The notes under the pieces are model-generated. The model made no database searches. It saw only the letters and a list, made by a program, of their open reading frames with translations, and had not been told where the DNA came from. Shown here piece after piece: positions 19,422 to 30,200 of a DNA stretch of 64,000 bases; positions within the stretch are counted from its first letter, which is position 1, and each line of letters begins with the position of its first letter. Source of the DNA: Candidatus Altimarinota bacterium (GTDB taxonomy: Bacteria > Patescibacteriota > Gracilibacteria > BD1-5 > UBA6164); contig JAQUZB010000001.1 in the NCBI GenBank assembly GCA_028691535.1, positions 124,001 to 188,000 of the forward strand, written 5' to 3'. Made by a program: the position numbers and the translations under genes.

Positions 19422-20358
19422 AATTATTTTTTAAAAAATATTCAGTTAAATCTGGAACAACTTGTTTTTTTCTTGATAATCTTCTTTTTAAATCTATCAA
19501 ATTATCTTTTACTTCTGCACCAAATACTTCACTTGCAACTTTTGAATCATCTCAATCTAAAACAATTGAGATATTTTTTTCTCAGATAATATCTACAATT
19601 GATAAAAATATAAAATCTAGTTTATCACTATCTTTTATAGTTTGCATAGCTTTAAGTATTTCATCTTTTCTACCAAGTGCATAGTTCGGATTTGTAGTTT
19701 CTAGTGTTCAAACTCATGCTTTTTTTCAGCTGAAATCAAATTCTTTATAATCATATTTTATCAAATCTATAGGATCCATATCTCATAGGTCTGATTTTGC
19801 ATCAAACATAGGTAGTGCAAATGCTTCTAAGTCAGTTATACCAGTTATTTCTTTTAATTTTTCAGCTATTTCTACATCTACTTTTGTAGTAGTTGCAGAT
19901 TTAAAAAGTAAACTATCTGATAAGATTCAAGCTAACATCATAGTTCCGATTTTTTTGTCTATTTCAAATCAAGCTTCTTTATACATCTTGTACAAAATAG
20001 AACAAGTAGAACAAATAGGTTCCATTCTGATATTTAGTGGAGCAGAGCTTGCAAAATCTATTTTGTGGTGGTCGATTATGTATTCTACTTCTAATTCTTT
20101 TATGTTTTCTAGAGTTTGGAAATCTTCATTATGGTCAACCAAAGCTACTTTTGTATTCGCAGGGAAGCTGTTTTTTATTTCTGGAGTTGCTATATCAAGC
20201 AATTTAAGTAAATACTCTGTTTCCTTATTTAATTTTCATTGAATGTATGGAGTTGCCGAATAGATTTTTTTTCTATTCAAAAAATCAGCAAAGATTATTG
20301 CAGCCAAAGTACAATCAGTGTCAGGAATTTTATGTCATACAACTTTTATTTCTATCAT
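19420..20358 (-). CDS. ppaC: Manganese-dependent inorganic pyrophosphatase (family II)
   Basis: 312 aa, the usual length for family II enzymes, which hydrolyse pyrophosphate to phosphate in the cytoplasm. DHH-superfamily motifs are in order: GHKIPDTDC near residue 8, VALVDHNE near 73, YIIDHHKIDF near 95, and the C-terminal DHHA2 part with a basic RRLSRKKQ segment that should bind pyrophosphate. The His-Lys-Pro-Asp-Thr-Asp spacing distinguishes it from RecJ or NrnA. No CBS domains. A 32-bp repeat found two more times in the following 1.1 kb lies just upstream of the start. Confidence 0.92.
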
Positions 20359-20398
20359 GTTTTTATCTTATTAAGTTTAATATATTTTGAACATTTTA

Positions 20399-20430
20399 TA
20401 GAAAAAAAGGGAAAATTCAAGAGGAGTTTT
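20399..20430. repeat. Gene-end direct repeat R1
   Basis: 32-bp copy beginning TAGAAAAAAAGGGAAAATTC. On the minus strand it lies 15 nt after the toxin stop. Differs from R2 at a few positions. Confidence 0.75.
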
Positions 20431-20444
20431 GTGAAAAATAAATC

Positions 20445-20801
20445 TTACCTTATAGGATTAATTTTTAATTTTTTATTTCAAACTAAATTTAAACTTGAAT
20501 GAGTTCAAAAGTTTATAAAATAACAAGTATAACTTCAATCTTTATTGATAGAAATTTTTATTTGAATAATAATTCTAAAATCTCATCCAATTTGAAGTTC
20601 ATGAAGATTAAATTTCTTAAATTCTCCATTTTTTAAAGGTTTTCTATAATATTTTGATAAATATAGATTTTTTTCAAAATCTAGGATACAATCATATATT
20701 TTATCTTCCAAAGAAGAATTATTTTGAACAAAATCTCTTACTTCTTTTTTGAAATTTTTTGTTAATTCAAAATATTTTATAATTTTTGGATTTACGACCA
20801 T
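20445..20801 (-). CDS. RelE/YafQ-like toxin
   Basis: 118 aa. KKEVRDFVQNNSSLEDKIYD, a basic middle (KYYRKPLKNGEFKKFNLHEL) and GGDFRIIIQI give the RelE/HigB fold pattern of mRNA-cleaving toxins that act on the ribosome. The ATG overlaps the end of the upstream ribbon-helix-helix antitoxin gene by 10 nt, the usual antitoxin-first layout. C-terminal half contains Gly encoded by TGA, so standard-code callers truncate it at residue 72. Confidence 0.75.
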
Positions 20802-21073
20802 AATGCTTTTTTTAATAATTCTTTAGTAATTTTTTCACCATTTGGATTTATAGAAGTCGTATCTCAATTTTCTATATCACGAAGTCATGCTCTAATTTTT
20901 TCATTCCAAAACTCATCTTCTGCTTTTTGTAGATAATCATTTCTTTCAAAATAAATAGATAATGCTTCGTTTACTATTTTTGATTTATTTGGATTAGAAG
21001 ACAATCTATTAAATAGATTTTCTTTTATAGTAAAAGATGATTTTATGCTTTTTTCTTTTGTTGCTGATATCAT
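20792..21073 (-). CDS. Ribbon-helix-helix antitoxin
   Basis: 93 aa. N-terminal SIKSSFTIKENLFNRLSSNP and KSKIVNEALSIYFERND fit a MetJ/Arc (RHH) DNA-binding unit; the acidic rest (QKAEDEFWNEKIRAG, then ENGDTTSINPNG) should wrap the toxin. Such antitoxins repress their own promoter. Directly upstream of and overlapping the toxin gene. Confidence 0.75.
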
Positions 21074-21150
21074 AGTGATATTTTTATAATTTAAGTAGTA
21101 TAATTATATACTTTTATCTTACTTAGTCAATTTTTTGGAGATTTTTTTTG

Positions 21151-21182
21151 TAGAAAAAAAGTTAAAATTCAAGGGGAGTTTT
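21151..21182. repeat. Gene-end direct repeat R2
   Basis: 32-bp copy beginning TAGAAAAAAAGTTAAAATTC. It overlaps the last codons and stop of the RhuM fragment and lies 78 bp upstream of the antitoxin start. Confidence 0.75.
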
Positions 21183-21437
21183 GAAATCTAAATTATAATA
21201 ATTACTTGGCTTTACAAAGCTATTGTCGGAATTGCTGACTTTACTTATTTTTTGCATTGTTAAGCTATCTTTAAGCTCTCAATCACTATAAATATTATTT
21301 ATATGTTCAGTTATTGTATTTCTTGACTTTCAAAATAATTCTCAAATCTGTTCTTGATTCATCCATATATTTTCATTTTGAATCAAAACTTTTATTTGTC
21401 ACTCAGGAGATTTATATATTATGATATTATTTTACAT
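21165..21437 (-). pseudogene. RhuM-family N-terminal fragment
   Basis: Reading TGA as Gly, the minus strand encodes IYKSPEGQIKVLIQNENIWM, QEQIGELFGKSRNTITEHIN and SNSDNSFVKPSNYYNLD, the N-terminal domain of RhuM/virulence-associated proteins. It stops after about 85 residues, far short of the normal length of over 300. There is no start codon: the only ATG in place is followed at once by TAA, which looks like AAA-to-TAA in codon 2. The last residues (KTPLEF) and the stop are encoded by repeat R2. I read it as a decayed remnant left by recombination. Confidence 0.65.
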
Positions 21438-21516
21438 TTTTTATAAATTTAAAAAATTATTTATATATATATATATATATACTAATTATATAAATAATTA
21501 AAATTACAAATTTTTA

Positions 21517-21546
21517 TAGAAAAAAAGGGAAAATCAAGGGAATTTT
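21517..21546. repeat. Gene-end direct repeat R3
   Basis: 30-bp copy beginning TAGAAAAAAAGGGAAAATCA, with two single-base gaps relative to R1 and R2. Lies just after the terminator of the 49-aa ORF (minus strand). Confidence 0.7.
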
Positions 21547-21550
21547 ACTA

Positions 21551-21591
21551 AAAACAAACAAATCCTAGCTTGCTAGGATTTGTTTGTTTTT
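21551..21591 (-). terminator. Very long perfect stem-loop terminator
   Basis: A 19-bp perfect stem (AAAACAAACAAATCCTAGC and its complement) with a TT loop, directly after the 49-aa ORF. Confidence 0.9.
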
Positions 21592-21739
21592 AAAAATTAG
21601 CCAAAGATTTAGCTTTTTCAAATAATTTTCTATTTTTACGAGATGAATTAAAAACTTCATCTTGTAGTTTTAAAGATCATTGTAATCATTTTGCTACTAT
21701 TCTTTGTAGTTCATTTTTTAGTCTTTTTTCCATAATCAT
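21590..21739 (-). CDS. Small basic protein (49 aa)
   Basis: MIMEKRLKNELQRIVAKGLQ continues with helical, Lys/Arg-rich sequence. No family recognised. It lies 36 nt downstream of the XRE-type gene and is probably co-transcribed with it. A true toxin partner of that antitoxin-like protein would normally be longer, so the link is uncertain. Confidence 0.5.
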
Positions 21740-21774
21740 TGTATTAATTGTAATATGTTTTTTTTAATTTTCTT

Positions 21775-22059
21775 TTAATTTTTAACTTCACTAATTTTTA
21801 ATTCTAAATCTAGGATTTTTAAAAATTTTGACAATGTTGTAATAGAAAGATTTTGATTTCAGGCTTCTATTCTAGCTATAACTGATTGAGTTGTGTTTGC
21901 TAATTTTGCAAGTTCTAGTTGAGATAATCACTTTTGTTCTCTAGCTTTTTTTAATCTCTCAGCTATTACATAGTTAAGCCAATATTGTTCGTATAATTCT
22001 TTTGTTTTTGGATTTCTCTCAAAAACTTCTTTTTTGTAGTCTTCAAATGTATAAGTCAT
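21775..22059 (-). CDS. XRE-family helix-turn-helix protein (HigA-like)
   Basis: 94 aa. The N-terminal half is helical (MTYTFEDYKKEVFERNPKTK...YWLNYVIAERLKKAREQKG) and the C-terminal half is a classical XRE helix-turn-helix: GLSQLELAKLANTTQSVIAR then IEAGNQNLSITTLSKFLKIL. This order is typical of HigA-type antitoxins. No HigB toxin gene adjoins it, so the pair may be broken or the protein may act as a solitary regulator. Confidence 0.8.
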
Positions 22060-22112
22060 AAAATAATAGTTAAGAAATATATCATATATATTATTTAAAC
22101 AAATTTTTATTT

Positions 22113-22270
22113 TTAAAAATCTACTCTATCTTTTACAATTCAAATAATTTCAAAATCTTCTCATTTTTTTACTTCTAAATCAGGATAATCTGGATTTAAA
22201 GAATGTAAAATATAATTTCAGTAATTGTAATAGAGTAAAGAGTGGGAAATAGTAAAAATTTTATTTTTGA
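22113..22270 (-). pseudogene. S24 (LexA/UmuD-like) peptidase C-terminal fragment
   Basis: With TGA as Gly, about 50 codons read LLYYNYGNYILHSLNPDYPD followed by EDFEIIGIVKDRVDF, matching the last strands of the S24 peptidase fold (xYxLxxxNPxYP ... xIIGxVxxxxxxF). No start codon and no helix-turn-helix or catalytic Ser/Lys part is present upstream. Likely a remnant of a phage-type repressor. Confidence 0.55.
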
Positions 22271-22324
22271 TATTTATAAAAATATTTATATAATATAAAT
22301 GATATTATAAATAATTATATAAAT

Positions 22325-22555
22325 ATGAATCATACTATAACAACAACAATGGAACACTCAATTTATACTTTTTTAGATGAACAATCAAAAGTATTAAAAA
22401 AACCTAAAAAATATATTATAGAAGAAGCATTAAAGTTATATCAAAAAAATCAATTAAAAGCTCAAATAGAATCTTGACTTGATGAAAGATATTGAGAATT
22501 TAAAGCTATAAATAAAGATTTTTCAGAAGTACAACTTAATTCTATAAAGATATAA
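22325..22555 (+). CDS. Antitoxin of a MazEF-like pair
   Basis: 76 aa. N-terminal MEHSIYTFLDEQSKVLKKPK and KKYIIEEALKLYQKNQLKAQ look like a short DNA-binding helix pair (RHH-like) followed by an acidic or amphipathic tail. It ends 1 nt before the toxin ATG. The identity rests mainly on the adjacent MazF/PemK toxin. Confidence 0.7.
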
Positions 22556-22556
22556 T

Positions 22557-22907
22557 ATGTTTCAAAAATATGATTTGGTTTATGTAAATTTAAATCCCAA
22601 AAAATGACATACACAAGCATGAATTAGACCTTGTATAGTTATTCAAAATAATTTATTTAATTCTAAATCAGCTACTTTAGTAGTTATTCTATTGACTTCA
22701 AATCTTAAAAAGCCTTTTCCTTCTGAATTTATAATTAAATCCAGTAAAGAAAATTGATTAAAAGAAGATTCTAGATTTCTTTGAACTCAAATTATAACTA
22801 TTGATAAAGATTTTATAGTAGAAAAAATTTGAGAATTAGAAAAAATATATTACAAAGAAGTTAAAAATGCTATTACAATAACTCTAGATTTAGATGATGA
22901 TTTCTAA
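22557..22907 (+). CDS. mazF: MazF/PemK-family toxin
   Basis: 116 aa. The MazF fold motifs are visible: YDLVYVNLNPKKGHTQAGIR then PCIVIQNNLFN (first strands and S1-S2 loop), TLVVILLTSN, and GTQIITIDKDFIVEKIGELE. MazF toxins cut single-stranded RNA at short sequences. Translationally coupled to the antitoxin upstream. Several Gly, including the one in QAGIRP, are TGA. Confidence 0.88.
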
Positions 22908-22917
22908 TTAAAATAAA

Positions 22918-22951
22918 AAAAAACAAATCAAATTAATTTGATTTGTTTTTT
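22918..22951. terminator. Bidirectional terminator
   Basis: AAAACAAATCAAATT / AATTTGATTTGTTTT between convergent mazF and the ABC-F gene. Confidence 0.9.
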
Positions 22952-24671
22952 ATTTTCTCCTATGTTTCTTCCCACTAAATTTTTCTTTCAATCTCTTAAA
23001 CTCTCTTTCTCACAATTTTTCTTCAAGTACTAGATTTAATTGAGCTTCTTCATCAAATAAACTCATATCCATATCTAGATTGAACTCTAATTTGTATCTA
23101 TAATCTTCATAATTTCAGTATGAAACTGATAATTCGTTGTTCGTTATAAACCATATATTTGTAGCCAATTTATTTACAAAATATCTATCATGAGATATAA
23201 AAAGTATAGATCATTCAAACTCTTTTAATGATTGTTCTAAACTCTCTCTAGTATCATAATCTAGGTGATTTGTAGGCTCATCAAGTATGAGTAGATTGTA
23301 TTCTTGTTGTCATAAAATAGCAAAAAGCAGTTTAGATGTTTGTCATCCTGATAAATCACTTACTTTTTTATCTAAATCTTCTCTTTCAAAAAGATAATGC
23401 TTAATCAATCAAATCAAGTTTTGTTCAGGATAATTTATCCCAGCAAGTTCAAAATTTTCTCTTACAGTTTTGTCTTTTTTAAGCTCTTCGTGAAGTTGAG
23501 AATAATATCAAATCTTAATTCATTTTCATCTCAAAAATTGACCATCAAGTATATCAATTTCTTTCATTATAGTTTTTAAAAATGTAGATTTTCAAACTCC
23601 ATTTTCTCAAACTATTCAAATCCTTTGTTTCTTGTATAAATTTACTTCATTTATGTAAAATAAAGGTTCATCTCTACCTATAAAACACTCTTTAAAACTT
23701 AGTACTTTTTCAGGTAATTCTCAAGTGAAGTTGAAGAAAAATTTTGGTTTTTGAGGTATAAATGGTGGAGTTATTTCTTCTCTTCTATCAAGTGCTTTTT
23801 CTCTTGATTTTGCCCATCAAGCACGACTTCAAGCTCTAAATCTATTTATAAGTTTTTCTTCTTTTTCTATAAATTCTTGTTCTCTTTTAAATACTTCTAA
23901 TTTTTTCTTTTCTGTTCTTTCTCTTTCTTCTAAATATCAAGTATAGTTTGTATGATAATATGTTATACCTCTTTTTGGTTGTACTTCATAAGTTTTTTCG
24001 CAAGTTTTATCTAGAAATTCTCTATCGTGGGAAATAATCACATAACCACTTTTCCATTTATTTTGTAGAAAACTTTCAAGCCACTCAACACTTCACATAT
24101 CTATGAAATTTGTAGGTTCATCAAGAAAAAGTATATCTGGTGATTCAAGAAGTACTTTTGCAAGTGCTATCTTTGTTCTTTGTCATCAACTTACTTCACA
24201 TAGTTTTCTATCAAGTAAATCAAGAATTCATATTCAAGAAGTTACATTGTGTATTTTATTATTATAATCATTTCATCATAGATTATTAAATACTTCTAAA
24301 AGGGAAGTATAGTTTTCTATAACTTCCAAATTATCAGGTTTTTCAATCATTTCTTTCTCAACTAAATCTAGTTTTTTTTCAGTTTCAATTATCTCAGTAA
24401 AAGCATCTTTTAGCTCTTCTCTTACTAGTTTATTTTCGTTTGATGAATGAATTTGTTTTAGATATCAAAGAGTTAGATTTCATACATTGTCTATACTTCA
24501 ATCATAGTTTTTGATTTCTCAAGTCAATATCTTTAAAAGAGTAGTCTTTCAAGCTCAATTAGCTCATACTATAGAAATCCTATCTGTTTTATTTAGTGTA
24601 AAATCTATATCTTTCAATATAGTTTCTCAATCAAATTCTAAACTGTTAATCTTTATTTTTAAGTGTTTCAC
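22950..24671 (-). CDS. ABC-F family ATPase
   Basis: 573 aa with two ABC domains and no membrane segment. First Walker A is GANGAGKTTLLK (near residue 38), second GENGVGKSTFLKT; a charged linker and a basic C-terminus (KEKFSGKKHRRK) follow. ABC-F proteins bind the ribosomal E site and rescue stalled or drug-blocked ribosomes. The first start is GTG at 24671, because a TAA lies just upstream in frame. It overlaps the RelA/SpoT-like gene by 26 nt, so both are probably translated from one mRNA. Confidence 0.88.
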
Positions 24672-25725
24672 TTTCTTGTATTAATTCATTATTTTTTATA
24701 ATATAATTGTATCAACAATGGACTTCTTTGAATAATTTTGACCATTTATTTAGTTTTACAGTGTATTGAAAATGACTTATTCAATCTTCAGTTTTTATTT
24801 TTTTATCCATTTCTAGAGTTCTTAATTGTAACTCTACAAGGATCTGAGTATCTCTATACGGACTTATATATTTATAGTGTAAGCTTTGATATCAGTTATC
24901 TTTTGGATTATTTATATAGTCTTTTTTATTTAAAAATACATATTTTGTTTCAAAAAAATCTGAAAATTTATCTAAATCTTTTATATCTAAAAAAATTATT
25001 CTCATTCAAATAGTATCAAGTAATCAAACTCATTTTTTTCTACTTAATTTATTATAAATACTAAAATAAGTTTTTCTTCTTACACTAGTTTTTCATATAA
25101 CATTAGCTTCATTCATCAAATCAGAGATATTGTTTACAATCGAAAACATATGTTCTCATGGAAACTCTACTTTATTTATCTTATCTATATAGTATTTTCT
25201 AATTTTTTCAAATTTTTTAGGATATACTTTTTTGAAATATATATCTTGAAAAAATCATAAAAGAGATGATTCTATATATGTTAAATAAGGAATAATATAT
25301 CAAATTGATTTATAATAATTACTTGGATTTTTAATTATAGATATAAATTTTTTTTCAAAAGATAATATATTGTATTTTATTACTATTTTTAATAAAAATA
25401 ATTCTTTATCCATTTTTATTACATAGTCTAAAAAATTCTTATAATCTCATTCGACTTCATGTATAAAACTAGTTTTTAATATTTCTAAGTTTTCTAAATC
25501 TTTTTTTGTTAATATAGGATTTTTGTTATCTATTATGGAAAAATATGATAATCAATAAATAAGAGCAAGAACCATAAGTTCTTCATTACTTGAATGTCTT
25601 TTAAAAATGATAATTACATTTTTAATAAGTAGTTTTAAATCATTTGATATATAATTTTTATTTTCATTATATAGTTTATCAAACCTTATTTTTTGATTCT
25701 TGTCTCTTATAATAATCTCCTCCAT
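24646..25725 (-). CDS. RelA/SpoT-like (p)ppGpp synthetase without HD domain
   Basis: 359 aa. Residues about 200-320 carry the synthetase signature: GKTSVRRKTYFSIYNKLSRK, LLDTIGMRIIF, NGYQSLHYKYISPY and ILVELQLRTLEMD. The N-terminal 180 residues are helical and lack the HD hydrolase motif; no TGS or ACT domain follows. So this is a short synthetase-type protein that would make the alarmone (p)ppGpp, and no hydrolase is seen in the window. AGGAG lies inside codons 2-3 rather than upstream. Followed by the ABC-F gene, tying the stringent signal to ribosome rescue. Confidence 0.8.
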
Positions 25726-25731
25726 AGATTT

Positions 25732-27195
25732 TTATATTAAGTTATACAATAATATTATACTTATTATTAAAATAATAAAAGAAGAAAAAATAGATGAGTA
25801 TTTTCATAAATTTCATATTTTTTCATATGCTTTATTTTTTAAATAAACACTTAGTATTACTATGAAAACTAGAGTAGTAAATATTCACAATCATAGTGCT
25901 AAAATTATCGGTAATAAATAATTTGTTTTTCACAATGCTGCAAGTAAAAGAAATATACTCCAAGCAAAACTACAGGGTGCTAGTCATGCAAGAAATGCAA
26001 TTGCTAAACTAGGTTTATTATATTTATTTTTTTCTTTTTTGACAGCTTTTTTTATTAAATAAATACTTAAAAAGAATAAAACTATAGCACTAAGGAATTG
26101 TATATAGTATAAATAGTCATTTAAATCCACAAATGTGATGATAACTTTTGTTATTATAAACAAAATAATTATATCAATTATATGAGTTATGGTGAAAATA
26201 ATTGAGAATAATATTCATTTTTTATATCAATTTTCTTTTTCTAATGTGTAAGCAATTAAAAGTCATTTTGAATGTCCAGGTCATGCTGCATGTAGGATTC
26301 ATAGTATATAAACAATTCAAAAAATAATTAATATATTTCAAATTCATTTTTCAAAGTAATCATTTATATATTTCATAACTTTTTTTAAGTATCAGTTATT
26401 TGATCAATAATCACTTAGATTTTTTTGAGAAATTGTTTTATTTATATTTTCTAATTCATCAATTTTTTTATTACTTAGTTCAACATCAAGTTTTTCTCTA
26501 TATTCTTGTCATGGAGATAATTCTTTATTTAATGCATCCCATCAGAAATCTATTTCTTCTTTATCAGTATAATTATCACCATCAGTATCTATTTCCTTTG
26601 GATTTGTTAAATAAACTTTTTCTTCTTCATCGGATAATCAATCATTATCACTATCAATTCTAACTACATTTAAGTTTTTTAAATCTAGATTTAATTCTTT
26701 TATTTTTGGTGTAAGAACCTTGTATATTATTGGTCTTAAATTGCTTATTCAGTTTGTTAAATCATATATTGTAATCCTGTTTGTTTGTAGTTTAAATTCT
26801 GAAAAATAATTGAAAAACAAATTAAATTTTGATATATTTTCACTACAAGTAAAACTATAATCACTTGATAATCAGTTTGTTAATATATTGTAAGTTTCAT
26901 CTCTGTTTATAGTTATATCTCATAGTTCACATTTTTTTTCATTATTAGATAATGCTATATTTTCTTTTATGTATTTTTTTATTATATCTTCATTTTCAAA
27001 ATAATCTATTACTCAATCTGGATTTATTCAATTATTTTTTAATAAATATTCTATCTCAAAACTATGAAAATATGTGTTTATATATACAATATTTCATTTT
27101 ATATTTGCTGTACTAACAGAAATATCAAGAGGATGAGCAAATGTTGTATTAAATGCTCATAAAAATATGATAAATGAAATTAATATTTTTTTCAT
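25732..27195 (-). CDS. RcnA/NiCoT-like metal exporter with periplasmic and Ca-binding N-terminal part
   Basis: 487 aa. A signal peptide leads into HPLDISVSTANIKG, as in proteins encoded with metal exporters (DUF1007-like). Two TSP3-like Ca-binding repeats follow (IDSDNDGLSDEEE and DTDGDNYTDKEEID, about residues 175-205). The C-terminal half is membrane-embedded with HAAGPGHSKGLL, which is the HxxGPGHxK motif of RcnA/NiCoT, and a later FLAGLAPCSFAWS helix. A Ni2+ or Co2+ exporter is likely, but sulfite-exporter-like or cytochrome-maturation-like functions are possible. Ends 6 nt before the RelA/SpoT-like start. Confidence 0.72.
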
Positions 27196-27232
27196 TATTT
27201 TTTTATTACTTTTATTAGTTTGATTATAAATA

Positions 27233-27262
27233 AAAAACTCTGGATTACCAGAGTTTTTTATT
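27233..27262 (-). terminator. Terminator of the DUF1800-DUF1501 gene
   Basis: AAAAAACTCTGG-ATTA-CCAGAGTTTTTT; the stop codon of the giant gene lies inside. Confidence 0.9.
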
Positions 27263-30200
27263 TTGAAAGATATTTACTAAAAATATATCAAGTAGTTCAT
27301 TCTTTTAAGTTTTTTGCTTTTATAACTTTTATCATAAAAAATCATTTTTCATGTATTTGAGTTATTTGTTCAACTATATCTCACTTTTCAAGAATTCAAA
27401 CATTGTTTACCCAATATGGATCTGCTTTTAAATATATATTTTCAATATTTACTCTAAATTGTAGACTTTTCAATTTTGTTTCACTTTGTACTACAACAGC
27501 AGTTTCTTTTGTTGTATTTTTTATAGTATTTGTATTATTTGTATTTACTACTATATTGTTATTTGGAGTTTTATTGTCATTATTTACAACTTTTTTTATC
27601 TTTTTTCTAGAATTTTTAAAATTTGTACTGAAATCTCTAACTGTTTCATTTATTTTTTTAAGCACAAGTGCTTTTGTATCAGCATCAAGATTTCAAACCT
27701 TATACATAGAAACATAAACTACTAAATCATTTAAATTATCAATTAATAATTGTGTTGATGCTATACTAAAATTTTGAGAAATAATAAATTCTCATATTTT
27801 TTTAACACTTTCATTTATTCATGATCATTTTATATTTGTTAGTTTAAAATTTCCTAATTGTATATATGAAATTTTATCTAAAAGTGTAGATATTATACTA
27901 TCTTTATTTTGTATTTCTGGAGAGCTTTTAATTATATTGTTATATAACATATCTTTTTGTTCAGTAAGTTCTCTTTCTTTTTCTATATTTTGTTCTAATC
28001 TATAAACATCAGTTTCACCTAATCACATTTTAGATAGTTTTTCATCTGGATCAACTCAACAAGAATTGTCATAATAACTAGGAGAAAAATCTCAATATTT
28101 ACAAACATCTTGTCTTAATATTGATCATCAACCTCAGCTAGAACTGCTAGATGAACTTGAACTAGTTGAACTTCATCAAGAACTTGAGCTAGAAGAGCTT
28201 GAACTTCAACCAGATGAACTAGAACTAGTAGAAGAACTTGAACTTCAACCAGATGAACTAGAACTAGAAGAATTTCATGTGTCAATAGGTATATTTACAA
28301 TTACTTTTCAAGTATTATCAACTTCAACTAAAGCAAAATATGTAAAATGATTTACTTTTAAATCTAAATTAGTTCATGTTTTAACTACATTTGTATCAGA
28401 AACCTTATTCCAATTTTCTCAATCCTGAGAATATATAACACTGTATTTTTTATTTGTATCTAAATTAGGTATTTTTATTATAGCATCTTGATTTAAATTC
28501 ATTGCAATATCTAATTTATCAGCTCAAACTTTTATTATCTTATCTATATTTAGGTTTGATAACAGATTTCAATTATATTTACTTGTTTTTGATATGAAAA
28601 AATCCTTGTTAATTTCATAGGGAACTGTAAAACCTCAATTCCAAATTGTTCAAGTTGAACTTGAAGATAGATTTGTTACATATGTTCAACTATTTGTTTT
28701 TAATATTAATCAATTTTCTCACATTATTTCACTATCTTGAGTTGTACTTCATAATAAGATTCAACTAGAAGTATTTGTTTCTAAATTAAAATTTAATCAA
28801 ATATTTGTATTGTTATATTTCATTAATCTTGTATCAGTATTCAATGAGACTATATCAGTATTATTTTTAATTTCAGGAGAAACAAAACTTCATTCTAAAA
28901 CAGTAGTATTATATTGATTGTCATAAATAGTTACTTTATAAAAATAATTAGTTTTTGACTCAATGTTATTTAAGTATAGATTTATAGCATTTTCTCAAAT
29001 ACTCATATACCTAGATATATTATATTGAGATTCATTGTATAAATTATTTACATCTTTTCAGTATTGTATTTTTACATATGATGCTTGATCTGGTTTAAAA
29101 TTTGTATCATCTAATTTAAATTTGAATCTAATTTTTGTTCTAGTAGTACTTATATTTTCAAACTCTTTATTAAGTAATTCAACTTTTGGTCAAGTAGTAT
29201 CTATATAGTTATTTATATCATATACTGCTCATAATTTAGCACTAATATCTTGTTTATAAATATATTTCATTAAGCTATAATATACAGCTCTGTAATCTAT
29301 TCAAACTCATAACCAATTTTCGTATCAATTTTTAAATGATAGATTTCAATATACTTTTTTATCTAGATTTTGAAGTACATCTTTGTTATTAGAAATAATA
29401 AACATTCAACCTCATTTTCAGTGGTCAGTTCACATAGAACCAGTCATTTTTAGTGTTCTTCAAAATTCTGAAAATATAACTATAGTTACATCTTGTTTAT
29501 CTTTAACTCTATTAAAATAATCTGCTGTTCTTTGAGCTACTTTTTCTAAGTTATCACTTAATCCTTGTTTTTGATTTCCATGAGTATCATATCATCAATC
29601 AGCTCACATTCTTGCAATACTTGAAATATTTGAATCAAAAATTGATTCCAAAAATATGAAATTATCAGTCATATTGTATCATGAACCTGGTTTTCATCAT
29701 GCATTATATGAATTTAAAGCTACATTACTTATAGTAACAGCGTTTTTAAATACATTTTTCGCATTTCAAGGATAAGTTCTATTATCTAAAATATCTTTTA
29801 ATAAATCTCTTTTATGTATTCTAAAAGCTGCATTTGTACTATCATACATATTAAAATATGCATTTGTTCAAATATTTAAATAATTTCATCATCTAAATAT
29901 CAAAGGATTATATCATCACATAACTATTGTTTTTGTATAATCTTCATCTTTAATGAAGTTTCATATTATTCAATCATCTAAGATGTCAGAAGAATTATCA
30001 ACTGAAGTTATTTTTTGAGAAGCAGTATCATGTCATCTAGAATTATCAGGAGTTCAAACTCTATTTATTAATTTTAGATTTCAAGAATCATACAATTGTT
30101 TAAATGGTTCTAATTTTGCATTTATATAATAATCATCATCTAAACTTAAAATTTCATTTCAAACTAACGCTCAAGTTCATCTATTATTCATATATTCGCT

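Noticed and set aside
21517-21591. Insertion sequence with terminal inverted repeats
   Set aside because: The 19-bp stem is a terminator next to R3; no transposase or matching inverted ends are present.
24738-25013. 91-aa plus-strand frame rich in Leu and Tyr
   Set aside because: Antisense shadow of the RelA/SpoT-like gene.
28130-28280. Short near-repeats that look like a CRISPR or minisatellite
   Set aside because: They are Ser/Gly codons of one open frame; units are irregular and there are no spacers.
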